From the NCBI RefSeq assembly GCF_000204055.1, contig NW_006768858.1, positions 157,126 through 221,125 of the forward strand: a stretch of DNA of 64,000 bases, in the 5' to 3' direction. Shown piece by piece: positions 12,369 through 23,416 of this stretch (position 1 is the stretch's first letter; each line of letters starts with the position of its first letter). The notes beneath the pieces were generated by a model, which was given only the letters and a program-made list of their open reading frames with translations, had not been told where the DNA came from and did not search any database. Made by a program: the position numbers and the translations under genes. The DNA comes from Melampsora larici-populina 98AG31. Taxonomy: Eukaryota; Basidiomycota; Pucciniomycetes; Pucciniales; Melampsoraceae.

Positions 12369-13183
12369 ATGGCGGCAAAGACGTGAGTGATCAACCAAAT
12401 GTCTACGAATATCATATCACAAATCATCCAATACAAAACCTCCAGAAGATCTCACATATACTGACCCGAAATCTTTCTAATTCTTGCTCATTTGGTTTAT
12501 CAGTGCAGCAGTAGACTTCGCTAGAGTAGCCAATGCATTAAACCTACCACAATCAACATTACAATCATTGAGTGCTTTCAGAGCTCGTAATACAGCAGCT
12601 AGAGCAGCTCTCTCTTCATTAAAATCAACTAAATCAGACATTGATTTTAATCATTATCGTTCAGTTTTAAAAAAGAATACGGCTGTGGTAGATAAATTAG
12701 AATCAGTTTGGAAATCGTTTGCTCCTGTTGAATATGACGTTTCTACTCAAATTAAAGCTATTGACGTTTTCGAATCAAAGGCCGTTAGTATCCTTTTCCT
12801 CATCATTCATCGCTGAGACTATCATTTGAATTCAAATCTAACTCGGTCTACATCTTTTTAACTCATCTATCAGGTCTCCTCGGCTACCGAAGCTTCACAA
12901 AAGATTCAAGAAGAGTTAGCAGCCTTAGATGTTACTCTTAAGAACATCGAAGGAGCTCGTCCATTCGAAGAATTAACGGTATGTCATTTTTTCCTCATCC
13001 ACTTCAATTAACTTAATCTTACTGATTTGTTTCTATTTTTTTTGAAATCGAAACCAATTATAGCTTTCTGATATCGATAAGGCTGAACCTAGAATTGCCA
13101 AGACTGTTGAAACTATGGTCAAGAAGGGTAAATGGACTGTCGAAGGTTACAATGAAAAATTCGGTAGTCTATCAGTCATGTGA
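12369..13183 (+). CDS. ATP7: Mitochondrial ATP synthase subunit d (peripheral stalk)
   Basis: Four exons (12369-12382, 12504-12783, 12874-12978, 13064-13183) join in frame to about 172 residues, close to the ~174 usual for fungal subunit d. The start MAAKT is encoded by a 14-bp first exon with a GTGAGT donor. Typical family segments are AVDFARVANALNLP near the N-terminus, an Ala-rich helical middle, EYDVSTQIKAIDVFE, and the C-terminal KGKWTVEGYNEKFG ending in VM. Subunit d sits in the stator stalk of F1Fo ATP synthase on the matrix side of the inner membrane. All introns have GT-AG ends. It is a single-copy housekeeping gene and marks this part of the window as host euchromatin. Confidence 0.94.
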
Positions 13184-14030
13184 TTTGCGATCAATTAACA
13201 AAATGTCTTCAGGTCATCGTAGTATCTTACAATCTGGAGATCTTAGATCCTACTACAATGTATCTTTCAATATCTCAAGTGTTTTTTGAAGACAAGAAAT
13301 CTCTCTTGGTTTGTCATCTTTGTGCATGGAAGTTGATTCCAGAGAGCGGGTGCAGGTGAGAGTCTCAGAGTCTTGTTCAGGCTCGATTTGATCTATTCAA
13401 TTCGGTTGAGAGTAGGGGATCTGTGGAGTCAAGTGATCAGGCTACCCCCGAAAGGGCTAGGATGTGCATTCACTTTGATCAGAGGATCATTGACTTTATG
13501 TAGCGTGCTACTGCTAGCCGCCTCAGTTCAAACTTCACAGGCTAGACGTGAACCAACTTGACTACGAGGCTGATACCTAGCTTGATCCTGGTCATCCCCT
13601 CATGATAGTGCGAAGCTCCGAGCTTCTAAAGCTAAGCGAGAACGAAATGAATCTCTAGATGGCCAAAGTGAGTGGATCAAAGTGAGTTCAGTCATGCTCA
13701 GTGTAAGGCTCAAAGGATTCTCAAAAAAAATCATCGGGCGGGTGCTCGCATGGTATGACGCTAGACGATGACTTTCATAGGGTTACATAGAAGGAAATCG
13801 TGGTTGATTTCACCAGAGCTACTTGAGGTGATATCAGACAAGAGGAGTACATATCTTAGTATGATAGACTCCATAGAGTAACACATATCTCTAGAAAAAA
13901 ATACAGGGGAAGTAGAAGAAGGTAACGGTTATATCGACTTTGAGGGACATTGGAGACATTCAGATTTAAATAGACTGATTATAGAGGCCCGGCTTAATGT
14001 TTTGTTCTTTTGTCGAAGCTTTGCAGAAGT
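13184..14030. other. Intergenic region between convergent ATP7 and cyclase genes
   Basis: Probable 3' untranslated regions of the two flanking genes. The short ORFs here have no domain signature. Nothing else was identified. Confidence 0.5.
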
Positions 14031-16254
14031 TCAGATATGTCCATTTGTTGATGTTTTCTTTGAAGCCACTTCGGCCGAGGGTGTGGTGGATTGATCGGAA
14101 GCCAGAGCACCATTCGATCGAACTCCATTGGCATAGGCATCTGGATCTTCACCAAGATCTCCTGCATCGACGTAAGCTCTTCAAAACGGGAAAGGCGTAA
14201 GCGTGCTTTGAAATGATTGATGCAACACACACTAAGCGCCTCTCGAAACATCTCACTCACCCAATACCGACTCCAGAGCCATACTTTTCACTGACAATCT
14301 GCTTGTGTGTCTTGAGTACAGACTTCAACTCGTCTAGGGAAGCATCGTTGATGAAAACACAGCTTCCGAGCGGCTTGGGCACCGCAAACCGTTGTTTACC
14401 ATCTCGAGTTTTTCTTTGTGCAGATGTTTTCGCACATAAAAAAATGGGCGTGAATGAAAAGGGAGGAGAATGGTAAGCTTCACTTTTACCATAAGAGAGA
14501 AGATCAAATGACGAACAAGATGGCTGCCGTCCCTTGCTCAATCAAATCATCATCAAACAATTCATGGTCAACAGAGAGACCGACACCATGGAATAAGTCG
14601 AGGACTTCATCCCTATCAGCTTCAGTTATATAACCTCTGCTCCAAGCTAGAGTAGCAGAGTATGCCATATCTATGGCAATGGCATGTCCATGTCTTAATG
14701 GTAGCTTAGGTTTGAGCTCTAACGTTGGTGACCTATTCGAATACTCCATCAGTTGGGAATCGCAGCAGCGAGATCGGCATCAAGGATACACACCACGTGT
14801 GACCGAACGCAATGACCCGATCAAGACCAATCTCGTGTAGATTGGGCGTCTCGAGCTAACAGAAGAAGTCGAGAGATTAGTCAAAGGGAAATAATGCTGT
14901 GATCCCAAACCATGCTCAAACTCACATCAAGCATCAGTTTGATACCTCTGTCGCAGACCTCATCTGCAATTTCTTTGATTTGACCCGAGTTTTCACTTGC
15001 AATCTCAGATCTTCCGAATTTGGTTTCGATCAACTCGACACCGTACTTCACCAACAAGCTCCAAATCCTGATATCACCAACCGAGGAGATCTTCATGAGC
15101 TCTGCAAAGCCGTTTCGCACTTGATCCGCTGTAAAATTATGACAGAGGTTTTCTTTTCAGTCACTCTGATCACGACAGCAACACAGCGCACACATCCAGA
15201 CCGTTTGTTTATGTGGGCACATTAAGGAGGGATTGATGAACAAATACATACTGGGAAGAGTCTTCAACGACGTGAAATCCAAATAGGTGATCAACGGGGC
15301 GTGATAAGCACCCAATCTATTCTTGGCTTTTCCATGATTGACAGCCACCTTGATAGATACCGAAGCGTCGATAAGACCTAAAATAAGGGCGACACAAAGA
15401 CGAAAATTCGTCAAATTACCATACTCCATAAGAGAGGCTTCACATCCTAAAAAAAGCGAGTTATAAGGGAGGATTTTTTGGGCTTGCCTATCAAGGTAGT
15501 GGGTATGCGGATGAAGTTTGAACTTCTGCGGTACGAAGCACAGGCGTACTGAAAGCGGATCAAAAAATATGATAACAGGAAATTGATCAACTTGGCTTGA
15601 TCTCAAAAGTCAACTTCGAGGAAGTGCTGAAGTGATCTTTACTAACTCCGCATACATCGGTGACTAAACCACCACCCAATACAAGCACAGGCTCCTGGAA
15701 ACAGAAAGCTGATGAGAACTAACAGTTTGTAAAGATAATACAGGGTGAGAAATTTTCTATTTACCTTTCTTACTAAACCAAAGTCTTGGAAAGCGTCGAC
15801 AAGGGAGAGCATCGTATCCATGGTCTATGAAAAAGATGTTAGTGAAGGACTACGGCGGATAATGAAAGGCGACGATAGTACACAAAGAGGAAGAGACACG
15901 AACCTTGTGTAATTCGCCAGGTGGCATGATCTTGACAGTTAATGATATACCATGATGATTAAAATATTTCTCAACACGCTCTTTATAATACTGCCATACA
16001 ATCTTATCAGTGACTAATAAACAACGACCCCAATTCTCGTAAACAGATTTTAAATCATTATGAGAGATCGAAAAGATGTCATCTATCTTGACAAATGAAT
16101 AGGCCAATTTTTCAGAACCAGTGACTGCAAAACCAGAATCCGTAACTTTAACAGTAGCTTTCAAGTCAGATCCATTGAGTAACATCGAAGCTTTCTTATC
16201 AATGACCTTAAGGGGATTAGTCAAGACAGGTGGAATAGAAGTAGCGATAGTCAT
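14031..16254 (-). CDS. Sugar-phosphate cyclase of the DHQ-synthase superfamily (desmethyl-4-deoxygadusol / epi-valiolone synthase type)
   Basis: Nine exons join in frame: 16254-15904, 15824-15765, 15694-15643, 15446-15252, 15128-14926, 14855-14794, 14732-14517, 14413-14261, 14178-14031, about 479 residues. Family marks are the nucleotide-binding [10 protein letters not shown] (~144), [10 protein letters not shown] with [12 protein letters not shown], and the putative metal ligands Glu in [10 protein letters not shown] (~229), His in AFGHTW (~306) and His in LRHGHAIAI (~322). The C-terminus has GIGAYVD. NHGK plus KNRLGAYHA favours the DDG/EEV synthase branch over true 3-dehydroquinate synthase. 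These enzymes cyclise sedoheptulose 7-phosphate with transient NAD+ oxidation; in fungi this leads to mycosporines. The segment before GLIDA (normally RVPTTLIG) is altered to RLCVALIL, and the exon 3 donor is the least certain boundary. No methyltransferase or ATP-grasp gene is adjacent. Confidence 0.85.
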
Positions 16255-18744
16255 TATGCCGAATGACAGGAGTAAGTGAGATTATAAATGAAGTAAAACA
16301 CCAAAGGGAATGATGTAAGGTATCAAAAGGTAAGTAAATAGCTTTCACTAAATAGAGAATGGTCAAGAAGGTAGGCTAGGAATAAGTTTCTTGACTGAAA
16401 TTCAAATCTAGCTTTATGAAGTAATATTTACTTAGGATGATAGACAGACGGCTAAAGAAAGAGACTCTTAAGGATATCTGATCTCAAGCTAGATGAACAT
16501 CAAAAGGTATCACAGCTTTTATACCAAAGAAATCTTAAAGTTCATCATCAGACAGGAAAACCAATTCAGAAGAAGTTGGTAACCTCATCGATTGATGACG
16601 TACTTTGATGTTTGGATAAGATGACAAAGGGACTGATGAGATTCTAAATGATGGTTTATAAAGTTTGGATGACGCTGATCAGAGACTCATGATGAATGAA
16701 TGATTAAAGAAGATATTAAAATTGGGTTTAGTCTAAATAAATTAAAGCTATCAAGAATATCATTTCAATCAATCCAATCAACACGTTCTTCTCTCTTCCA
16801 TACCACCCCATTTCATTCATCCACTCGAAAAAAAACACATACATGGGCATCAGCCAGAGACAAACGTTCTCGACGGCAAACTTATGACGTCAAAATCACT
16901 CAACTTGTAAGACTTTGATCCATCATCAAACGCACACACAGCTCTATAGCTGAGCAAATCATCCATGCTTACTAGACAAAATCTGAAATAATCCTGATGT
17001 TTAAGAACTGAGCAACCAAGACTTTATTCGAATTCTCTACCTTTCTAAACTTCATCACCCTCATAAACCCCCGATCTGCGCCGACATAACTGTACACACA
17101 AAACCATACCTACGGATGACATGATGCCATGAGCGCATTTCTCAACTCAATCACCCTCACGAGCTTGAAGTGGAGCACTTTCATGACCCCCGTTTCAATC
17201 ACATACCCTCTTGATGTGTTTTGTTCGTCATTTATTTACTCAAGAGTCAATGATGTGCGATTTGATTCCTGAGTCATCATCCAACTTTCAACTCTACACA
17301 TAGTCACGGGGATCGAGTCGGGTAACCGCTACGAGCCTCGGATGCAAGCTGTGATATCAAGCAAGCGTTATAGGTTCTTACAATTATAGTGTGTTAGGAT
17401 TTCTTTGGATTCCGGAACCCAACTCCAATTATGCGTGTTTAAACTCCATGGCGATCCTTGCCCTCTAAGTTCCCACGATATCTTAGTAAAATTTGACCCC
17501 ACGATTAGGTGGAGGCCATGTTGGTCAATATGCTCAAAATGATTTCCAGAGGATATTTCCTTGAAAGCTCTCTGGGTACAAATGAGAGAAAAATCAAAAC
17601 TAGCCGCATCTTTGGCTTTGATGAATTTTTTATGGACGATTTCCATATTTCAAAATGGTCCAATTCCTTTTCAGGTTCATATTTTTGTCCCAAAACTTGA
17701 TTACCTATGAGTTATCTTTTACATTTGGTTTTTCTACGTACTTTCTTCTGACTTGAACAATAAAATCAATCCACGATGTAGAGTATGTTAAAAGACTGTT
17801 TAATTGGCTGGTGATACAACTAATGCTTAGCATTATGCTATACTCAGTAATTAGTGACATTTTATTTGAAGCCGCATCAGATGAGCTTCAGCTTCGTCTT
17901 TTTGACTGAAATCTCGCCAGATGAGTTTTGAACAGTATTTTAATGTAGTTTTGATCATTGTCATTCAGTGGTAACGAGATGTTTCACAGTGGTTTCTGGC
18001 GTCAATAAGATCGCGATTCATCTACCTTAGCCTAACTATGGAGGTACTCCGCCAATTTTATCAAGTGACAAGGATCGAGGGATTTGAAACACAAGGAGAC
18101 ATATATCGAATGTCCAAGCTCAGATTTTAGTTCAGCGGTGAAAGAGAAGTGCATATGATGAGATTTAATAGAATGTGTGGTCATTCTGATGAGTATATGT
18201 ACTAACGGTGATAGTCGTAAGGCTTTTTTAATACGATTTCCCCCATCTAAAATCCACACTGACCATTTGAAGGAAAAACAACCCGCCCATCATGACTGAG
18301 ACTGTAAAACGTGCTCGATACTTATCCATTTGTATTGAAGTTCAAGTTTCCTTGAATCGAATAAGCATGCTTACATTGTTTGTACATCCGATTCCGGGCC
18401 TTTCCGATCATCGCAAGTAGGATTTCAGTGTGATGCGAATCGTAAAATACCGAGATGATGGTGAAGTGGCCCGATTGATAAAGTCACGAGAATTTAAGGA
18501 AGTAAAGATTGAGTTAAGTTGATGACTGTGATTGTTTTGGAAAGTTTTGGATATATCGATCTCAGGGTAAGGGAAGAACTCAACAGAAAGGGTAAAGTGA
18601 ATCACGGGAATGAACCGTCGCTCATCGGACTTCAGACAGACCTCTTCTTGGTAATCCATTTTCATTCATATAATCTGCGAAGTCGGTTCTCGTTCTTTTT
18701 ACTTCTCCTTACCATTTCAAACATCCGATTCCTGATCTTCCATT
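16255..18744. other. Promoter of the cyclase gene and a gene-poor stretch
   Basis: The first ~500 bp probably hold the cyclase promoter; a CRE-like TGACGTA lies near 16,596. From 16.7 to 18.7 kb only short ORFs are present, including two overlapping ones on opposite strands at 17,368-17,700 and one at 18,032-18,259. None has a domain or splice-consistent extension that I can recognise. Confidence 0.45.
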
Positions 18745-19950
18745 TCATTATATTCACCCGCCCTACTTTCTCTTTCAATCATCTCGTTGACCTCCATAGC
18801 TCGGATCATCCAGCTTTTATCGTGATTGAAGTTCGTTTTGAAAAGAAATATTATCCAACAGTCTGGTCTAATGAATTTGAAGAAGTCTCTTTGAGGTTTT
18901 CCTTATGCTTTCTAAGCCATCGCATGTATATTTCTTATCTCGCTTTAGAATCAGCTTTTGATGACTTCGGATCGGTTCAAAAATGTCTTTCCTCTACTAC
19001 GTACTTTGATCGTTATGAACCATTCATCACTGGTATATTAGCTGAATCAGGTTGCGATTTCCTTAGAGCATCCGCACTCGTTTGCGGTTGTTAACTTGGT
19101 CACGTGCGGTAACAACCGCTACATTAAGCAAAAAATGACTTAAACTCAGCCAAATTTCGCACTCGTTTGTGTTAGTAGCACTGTAACGTTTGTAACTTTA
19201 CCGATAATGCATGTGCTCCACAGTGGTCATGCAGTAAGGTAACATTCAATTTTTCAAGTACGATTTCAAGTTTAAGAAAACAAAGGCTATATTTGAATAC
19301 ATCTATTGATCTTGTGAAAATTATAAAGATTTGAAACTACACAAGAAAGATGAACAATCTGAACCAATCCAAACTTTTTTTAATGTTTGATTCAGCTTTT
19401 TTCAACTGTTTGGTTTGTATCTCTTGATCTTAAAAGTCTTCCAGTCATTAGTCTTTAGAATTCAATTTTCTCATCTATCTCTATACATATGTGAAGTCTG
19501 AAATTCTTCATATTGATTCGATTGGTTTGAAGTCGAGTTGAAGATTTTCAAACGACCTATTTTAGAACAAAAAAACAAAAAAAACAATCGTAAAAACATC
19601 GATTGGTGTTAAAAGGTCTTGATTCAATTCATGTGACTGGGTGAGAGAGGTGAAAAGACGATGTTTGTTGTTGACTTTGGTATTGGAGATTGGGCTGAGT
19701 TGAGTTTTTGGAGTTGTAGTTGCTGTGAACAGGTCGTGATGTGTGCTACCGCATGCGTTAGCCAATCGGTAGATTTACCAATTCGCTAACGCAAACTGAT
19801 GAAAAATTAACTACCGCGGGGCTAATTGTTCACCGGTGCGGAAAAGACCCCGCGGTTGCGTTAAATTTAACCTTACCGCACTCGATTTACCGCACGAGTG
19901 CGGATGCTCTTATTACCGCCCTAGCTTGTTTTAATCGGGACATGGGTACT
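18745..19950 (+). pseudogene. 5' relic of an A-T-R synthetase paralogue, split by a MITE
   Basis: The translated text matches the N-terminus of the intact A-T-R enzyme: PTFSFNHLVDLHSSDHPAF corresponds to PTFSVNHLIDLHSVNHPDF, and ITGILAESGCDFL to TIGLLAESGPDFL. Reading stops at an inserted MITE. After the MITE the homology resumes as ITALACF, matching ITVLACF of the intact gene, then ends about 40 bp before the CACTA-like element. The adenylation core, carrier and reductase parts are absent. The intron between the first two exons has decayed into open sequence. Confidence 0.8.
19066..19909. mobile_element. 844-bp PIF/Harbinger-like MITE with TTA target duplication
   Basis: The ends are a perfect 15-bp inverted repeat, GAGCATCCGCACTCG. 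TTA is present directly outside both ends (19063-19065 and 19910-19912). Removing the element and one TTA rejoins the two halves of the A-T-R relic in the frame expected from the intact gene, which fixes the boundaries independently. A 3-bp TTA/TAA duplication is typical of PIF/Harbinger. No transposase is encoded; the ORF near the right end has no domain. Confidence 0.88.
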
Positions 19951-19984
19951 ATGGTATCAACGTACATACACCACGAACCCTCCA

Positions 19985-20290
19985 AAACGGTTATTAAACC
20001 GGTGTTTGGCCCCGGTTGTATCACGGTTCTCTTTTGCAGAGAGGTCACGTTGGCACAACGCCCTTAGACCGCGCGCTTTAAATCGGTTACCTGTCCCCCC
20101 GTGTTCCCCCTGAGTTTCTGCCCACCGCCTTTTCCAAAAATGGTTTGCCAACCATTTTTTAGCTAACGTGAAAACTCAGCCACTATCCAAATCGGTTAGG
20201 AAGCCATGGGTTTTTGCAACCATCGGTTGCAAATCGGTTTACTTTCATGCCTAATTTTGGAACCATTCACGCTTTCGGTTTGATATACGT
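19985..20290. repeat. CGGTT-rich subterminal region of the CACTA-like element
   Basis: About 300 bp inside the left end contain at least eight copies of CGGTT in contexts such as AACGGTTA, ATCGGTTA and CCCGGTTG, on one strand, plus AACCGG in reverse. CACTA elements typically carry short repeated subterminal motifs bound by their transposition proteins. The right end has fewer copies (GCGGTTGG, AACCGTA near 27.85-27.90 kb). Confidence 0.5.
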
Positions 20291-20526
20291 TGCTTGCTCA
20301 ATTTAATTTAAATATTGTAACTATTAATTGCTAATGGTAATGACAGATGGGAAAAGTAAATGAACATATGAACAAAATAAATGTAAGGAAAGTGAATGGA
20401 CATATACACTAAAGAAAAGCAATGAAACGGTAATGACAGATAAGCAAAGTAATGAACATATACACAAGAATAAAATGAGCATATTAGATACACGGAAAGC
20501 AGGGTACAAGCTTTCATCATCATGAT

Positions 20527-22574
20527 TCAGTTACAAACTCGTTCGGCCTTGTCTGTAACTATGGCATGGGCCTCCTCATCAGGTTGAACCGTTGCTCCAA
20601 ATGTCTGGTTCAATTCGTTCATCGTGTGGTTAATTTGCGCTTCAGTAGGCAAAGAGAAGTTGGTGGTCTCCTTCATTCCGTCAAACGTCTTCGTGCCATC
20701 AATGCGTTCAAGGTCTGATTGCAATACTAATATAAAGAACCTACGAGATAATGGTAAATTAGTGCCAGTAGGAGAAAATGTACTGCTTTTTGAAAATGAC
20801 ATACGCATAACGGTAACGTGTGCTCTGTGTACGCAAATGAGCCAGTTGACGGTCCACTACATTCCAAAAAGAGCGACCTCCATAGTCTGCAAAATTCATT
20901 CCCCAGTGGATAGCTTGCATTCTCTGGCGCGCGGAAAGGAAGTCTTATTCAACTAATGTTGTGAGTAACTGTTGACTGCCTATTAACACTCACCAGCCAT
21001 GCGTAACGTGAGGTTCGCAATTGATCTACCTCCTGCAGGATCTCTTCGCGCACTCGAACCCGTCCGCCAATCATTCCGCGTTCTTTCTGATAAAGCTACG
21101 TAATACATAGATGTTATTCTAACTCTACATCGGACAAATGTTTGTCCTTGTCTCACCTTCACAATAACAGTGTCAAGCACCGGTACATTTGCATGTCCTC
21201 CAGAATTGACTCGGTTGGGAAGGTTGATGTGGGTAAGAAGCTGGTTTATGTCTATGATTTAGCAATAGTACCAGCAGATAAAAGAAGAAATACATACCAC
21301 ATCATCAAAACTTTTGCAAACCTCCTTTAGGACATTGTTGAGGGTTGTTTCCAAAGCTCGAGTATGACGGGGATCAGGGTTCGATCCATATCCCGGTGGA
21401 AGCACTCTGTTCTTCCACTCGCTAGGATTGGATAACAGGGCACTCTGTACGTATGCGTCAGCGGTTGTTTCACTTTATCAGCACCGTGTGACTTACCATA
21501 ACTCTTGAATATAAACCTAGAGGTAATTGATCAGTGCCTCCCAAAGGATCAACACGCGCAGTATAAGCTTGAACTCCGCCACCTAAGATTGATTGTGTTG
21601 CCAATAATCGCATACATTGCTATGAGATATGATACTGATGAGATATATATTCATCCAACGTGTTTGTGATTACACAAATTAGCAATTCACTTACCTTCAG
21701 TTCCGCACTATCTGCTTTCCAAGTGACAACATCTGGGGTAGAAACACCTCGAGTATGTGGGTTGGTACGTATTGCACCAAGGATCTCATTGCGGATACTC
21801 GAGACGTCTTGAAGGGTTGCTAATACAGCTACCATACAGGCGATAAATTGGTCGTCTTGTGTTTCAAACTACAAGTGAACAAACAGAATGTGGTGGTTAA
21901 TTATATGTGGTTGATTACATTGGTGAGTTAAATTTTCCTACGCTACCCATGAAACGTCCAAGCGACATACTCTGCTCGTCAAGGTGTGCCCGCCCCGCAA
22001 TCTGATTGAAGATTTGCAATCTTCTACCGGACAAGTGAGTCGTATTGTCATTCGATGAGCTGCTTGAGTTGTTTGAGCTGTCAATATGTACACTGGCTTG
22101 TGGGGATACCAGGTTGTCTTCTAACTCGGCCTCTGTGAAATGCAAAAAGTACCATAACAGATAACATGAGGCAAATGATGATACATGTACTCAGCATAAT
22201 ATCGATTAGTGATTATAAGCAACTCAATACAAGAACTTACGTTCTTCAAGCGCAATCTGGATTTGCCTGTTGAGATCAATGTTGTTACTACTTTCGAAGT
22301 TGTATTCATTGAGATCGTCAGGTCCGGTTTCGGAAATGGAAGTGTCGCCAATAGAGCTATCGGCAATGTCTTCTACTTCAGGAACGGTGGCTCTTCTGGA
22401 ACGATTTAGCATCATTTGGATGCGACTTCCTGAAACTTGGTGTGGCAAAGGTGGTGTCGTGGAATTTGGATGTACCGCCCGAGGATTGTTACGAGCGCGC
22501 GAATCACCATAAGGTGATTTGGCAGTTTCAGCCATAGTTCGAGTGGATGTTTTGGAGTTGTGCATTTTAGCCAT
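20527..22574 (-). CDS. Second gene of the CACTA-like element, function unknown
   Basis: A series of short exons with good GT-AG borders reads from MAKMHNSKTSTR at 22,574 to the stop at 20,527. The N-terminal exon is basic and Pro/Ser-rich, then a Ser/Asn-rich linker is followed by GRRLQIFNQIAGRAHLDEQ. Later come WKNRVLPPGYGSNPDPR, MIGGRVRVREEILQE and, most characteristic, NFADYGGRSFWNVVDRQL, which has the look of a recurrent rust repeat-associated protein. No catalytic motif is visible. By position it is the element's accessory protein, perhaps analogous to the DNA-binding second product of CACTA elements; that role is inference. Exon borders near 20.8-20.95 kb are uncertain. The 22,574 start is the first ATG in frame. 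Confidence 0.55.
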
Positions 22575-22816
22575 TGATAATAAAGGTATATGATTGATGG
22601 TATGGAGATTTGAAGAAGTTTAATGATGAAGTTGAAATGACGAGGATATTTAGAATTCAAAGATATTGACAATTCGAAGTGATTTGGGCCGGATGGTGAA
22701 TGGGATGGATCCCACATTAAATATCAAATTGATCCGTGGTCGGATCCACAACCTCTAAAATTGCCAACGTTTGGAATTCGAAACCTTTGCTTAACCTGAT
22801 TTTTCTTTTTGATCAA

Positions 22817-23105
22817 AGTCTGATGTGGTGTTGTGTTCTTAATGGTTTGACGTCACTTCAGCAAGATTATCATGCTGATCTCTCTCTTTTGTCGGTGTGA
22901 GTGGTCGAACACCAACGAAATAGTCTGAGATCCAAGGATTTTAGAGGAAAGCGTGCGTTCAGGACTGCGCGAACTCTGATGTGGTGTTGTGTTCTTAATG
23001 GTTTGACGTCACTTCATCAAGATTATCATGCTGATCTCCCTCTTTTGTTGGTGTGAGTGGTCAAACACCAACAAAATAGTCTGAGACCCAAGGATTTTAG
23101 AGGAA
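22817..23105. repeat. ~128-bp direct repeat, two copies, each with a hairpin
   Basis: The units at about 22,817-22,945 and 22,976-23,103 differ at only a few positions. Each starts CTGATGTGGTGTTGTG and ends AAGGATTTTAGAGGA. Each unit contains an internal inverted repeat built on TTGTYGGTGT / ACACCAACRAA. They lie between the end of the transposase gene and the start of the second gene, where a promoter would be expected. Confidence 0.75.
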
Positions 23106-23109
23106 TATG

Positions 23110-23385
23110 ATTCAATTAACAATAATCAGATGTGAGAGGTTGAACATGAGTAAAAATAATTAACAATATTGAATATATAGTAAAAAATTCCGAGAAATGA
23201 GTTAAACAATATACCAATTTTGAAAATATAGTAAAAAAAACGAAAATTGTGAACTATCTATTTCATTGATATGAGAGGTTGAAAAAGTAATTAACAAAAT
23301 TGATTATATAGTTAAAAAAATCGAAAAATGAGTTAATGAATATAACATTATTGAATATAATCATACAACAATAATACAAACACAA
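23110..23385. repeat. AT-rich tandem-like repeat inside the CACTA-like element
   Basis: Two degenerate units of about 145 bp share ATGAGAGGTTGAA, AATTAACAA and ATATAGTTAAAAAA-type blocks. No coding potential. It lies just downstream of the transposase stop. Confidence 0.5.
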
Positions 23386-23416
23386 TATCAACAGAATGAT
23401 TCATCAAATGTAATTA

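Noticed and set aside
13373..13561. 62-codon ORF after ATP7
   Set aside because: No domain, no splice context and no similarity to other sequence in the window.
20624..20956. 110-codon + strand ORF
   Set aside because: It lies opposite the better-supported minus-strand exons of the CACTA second gene.
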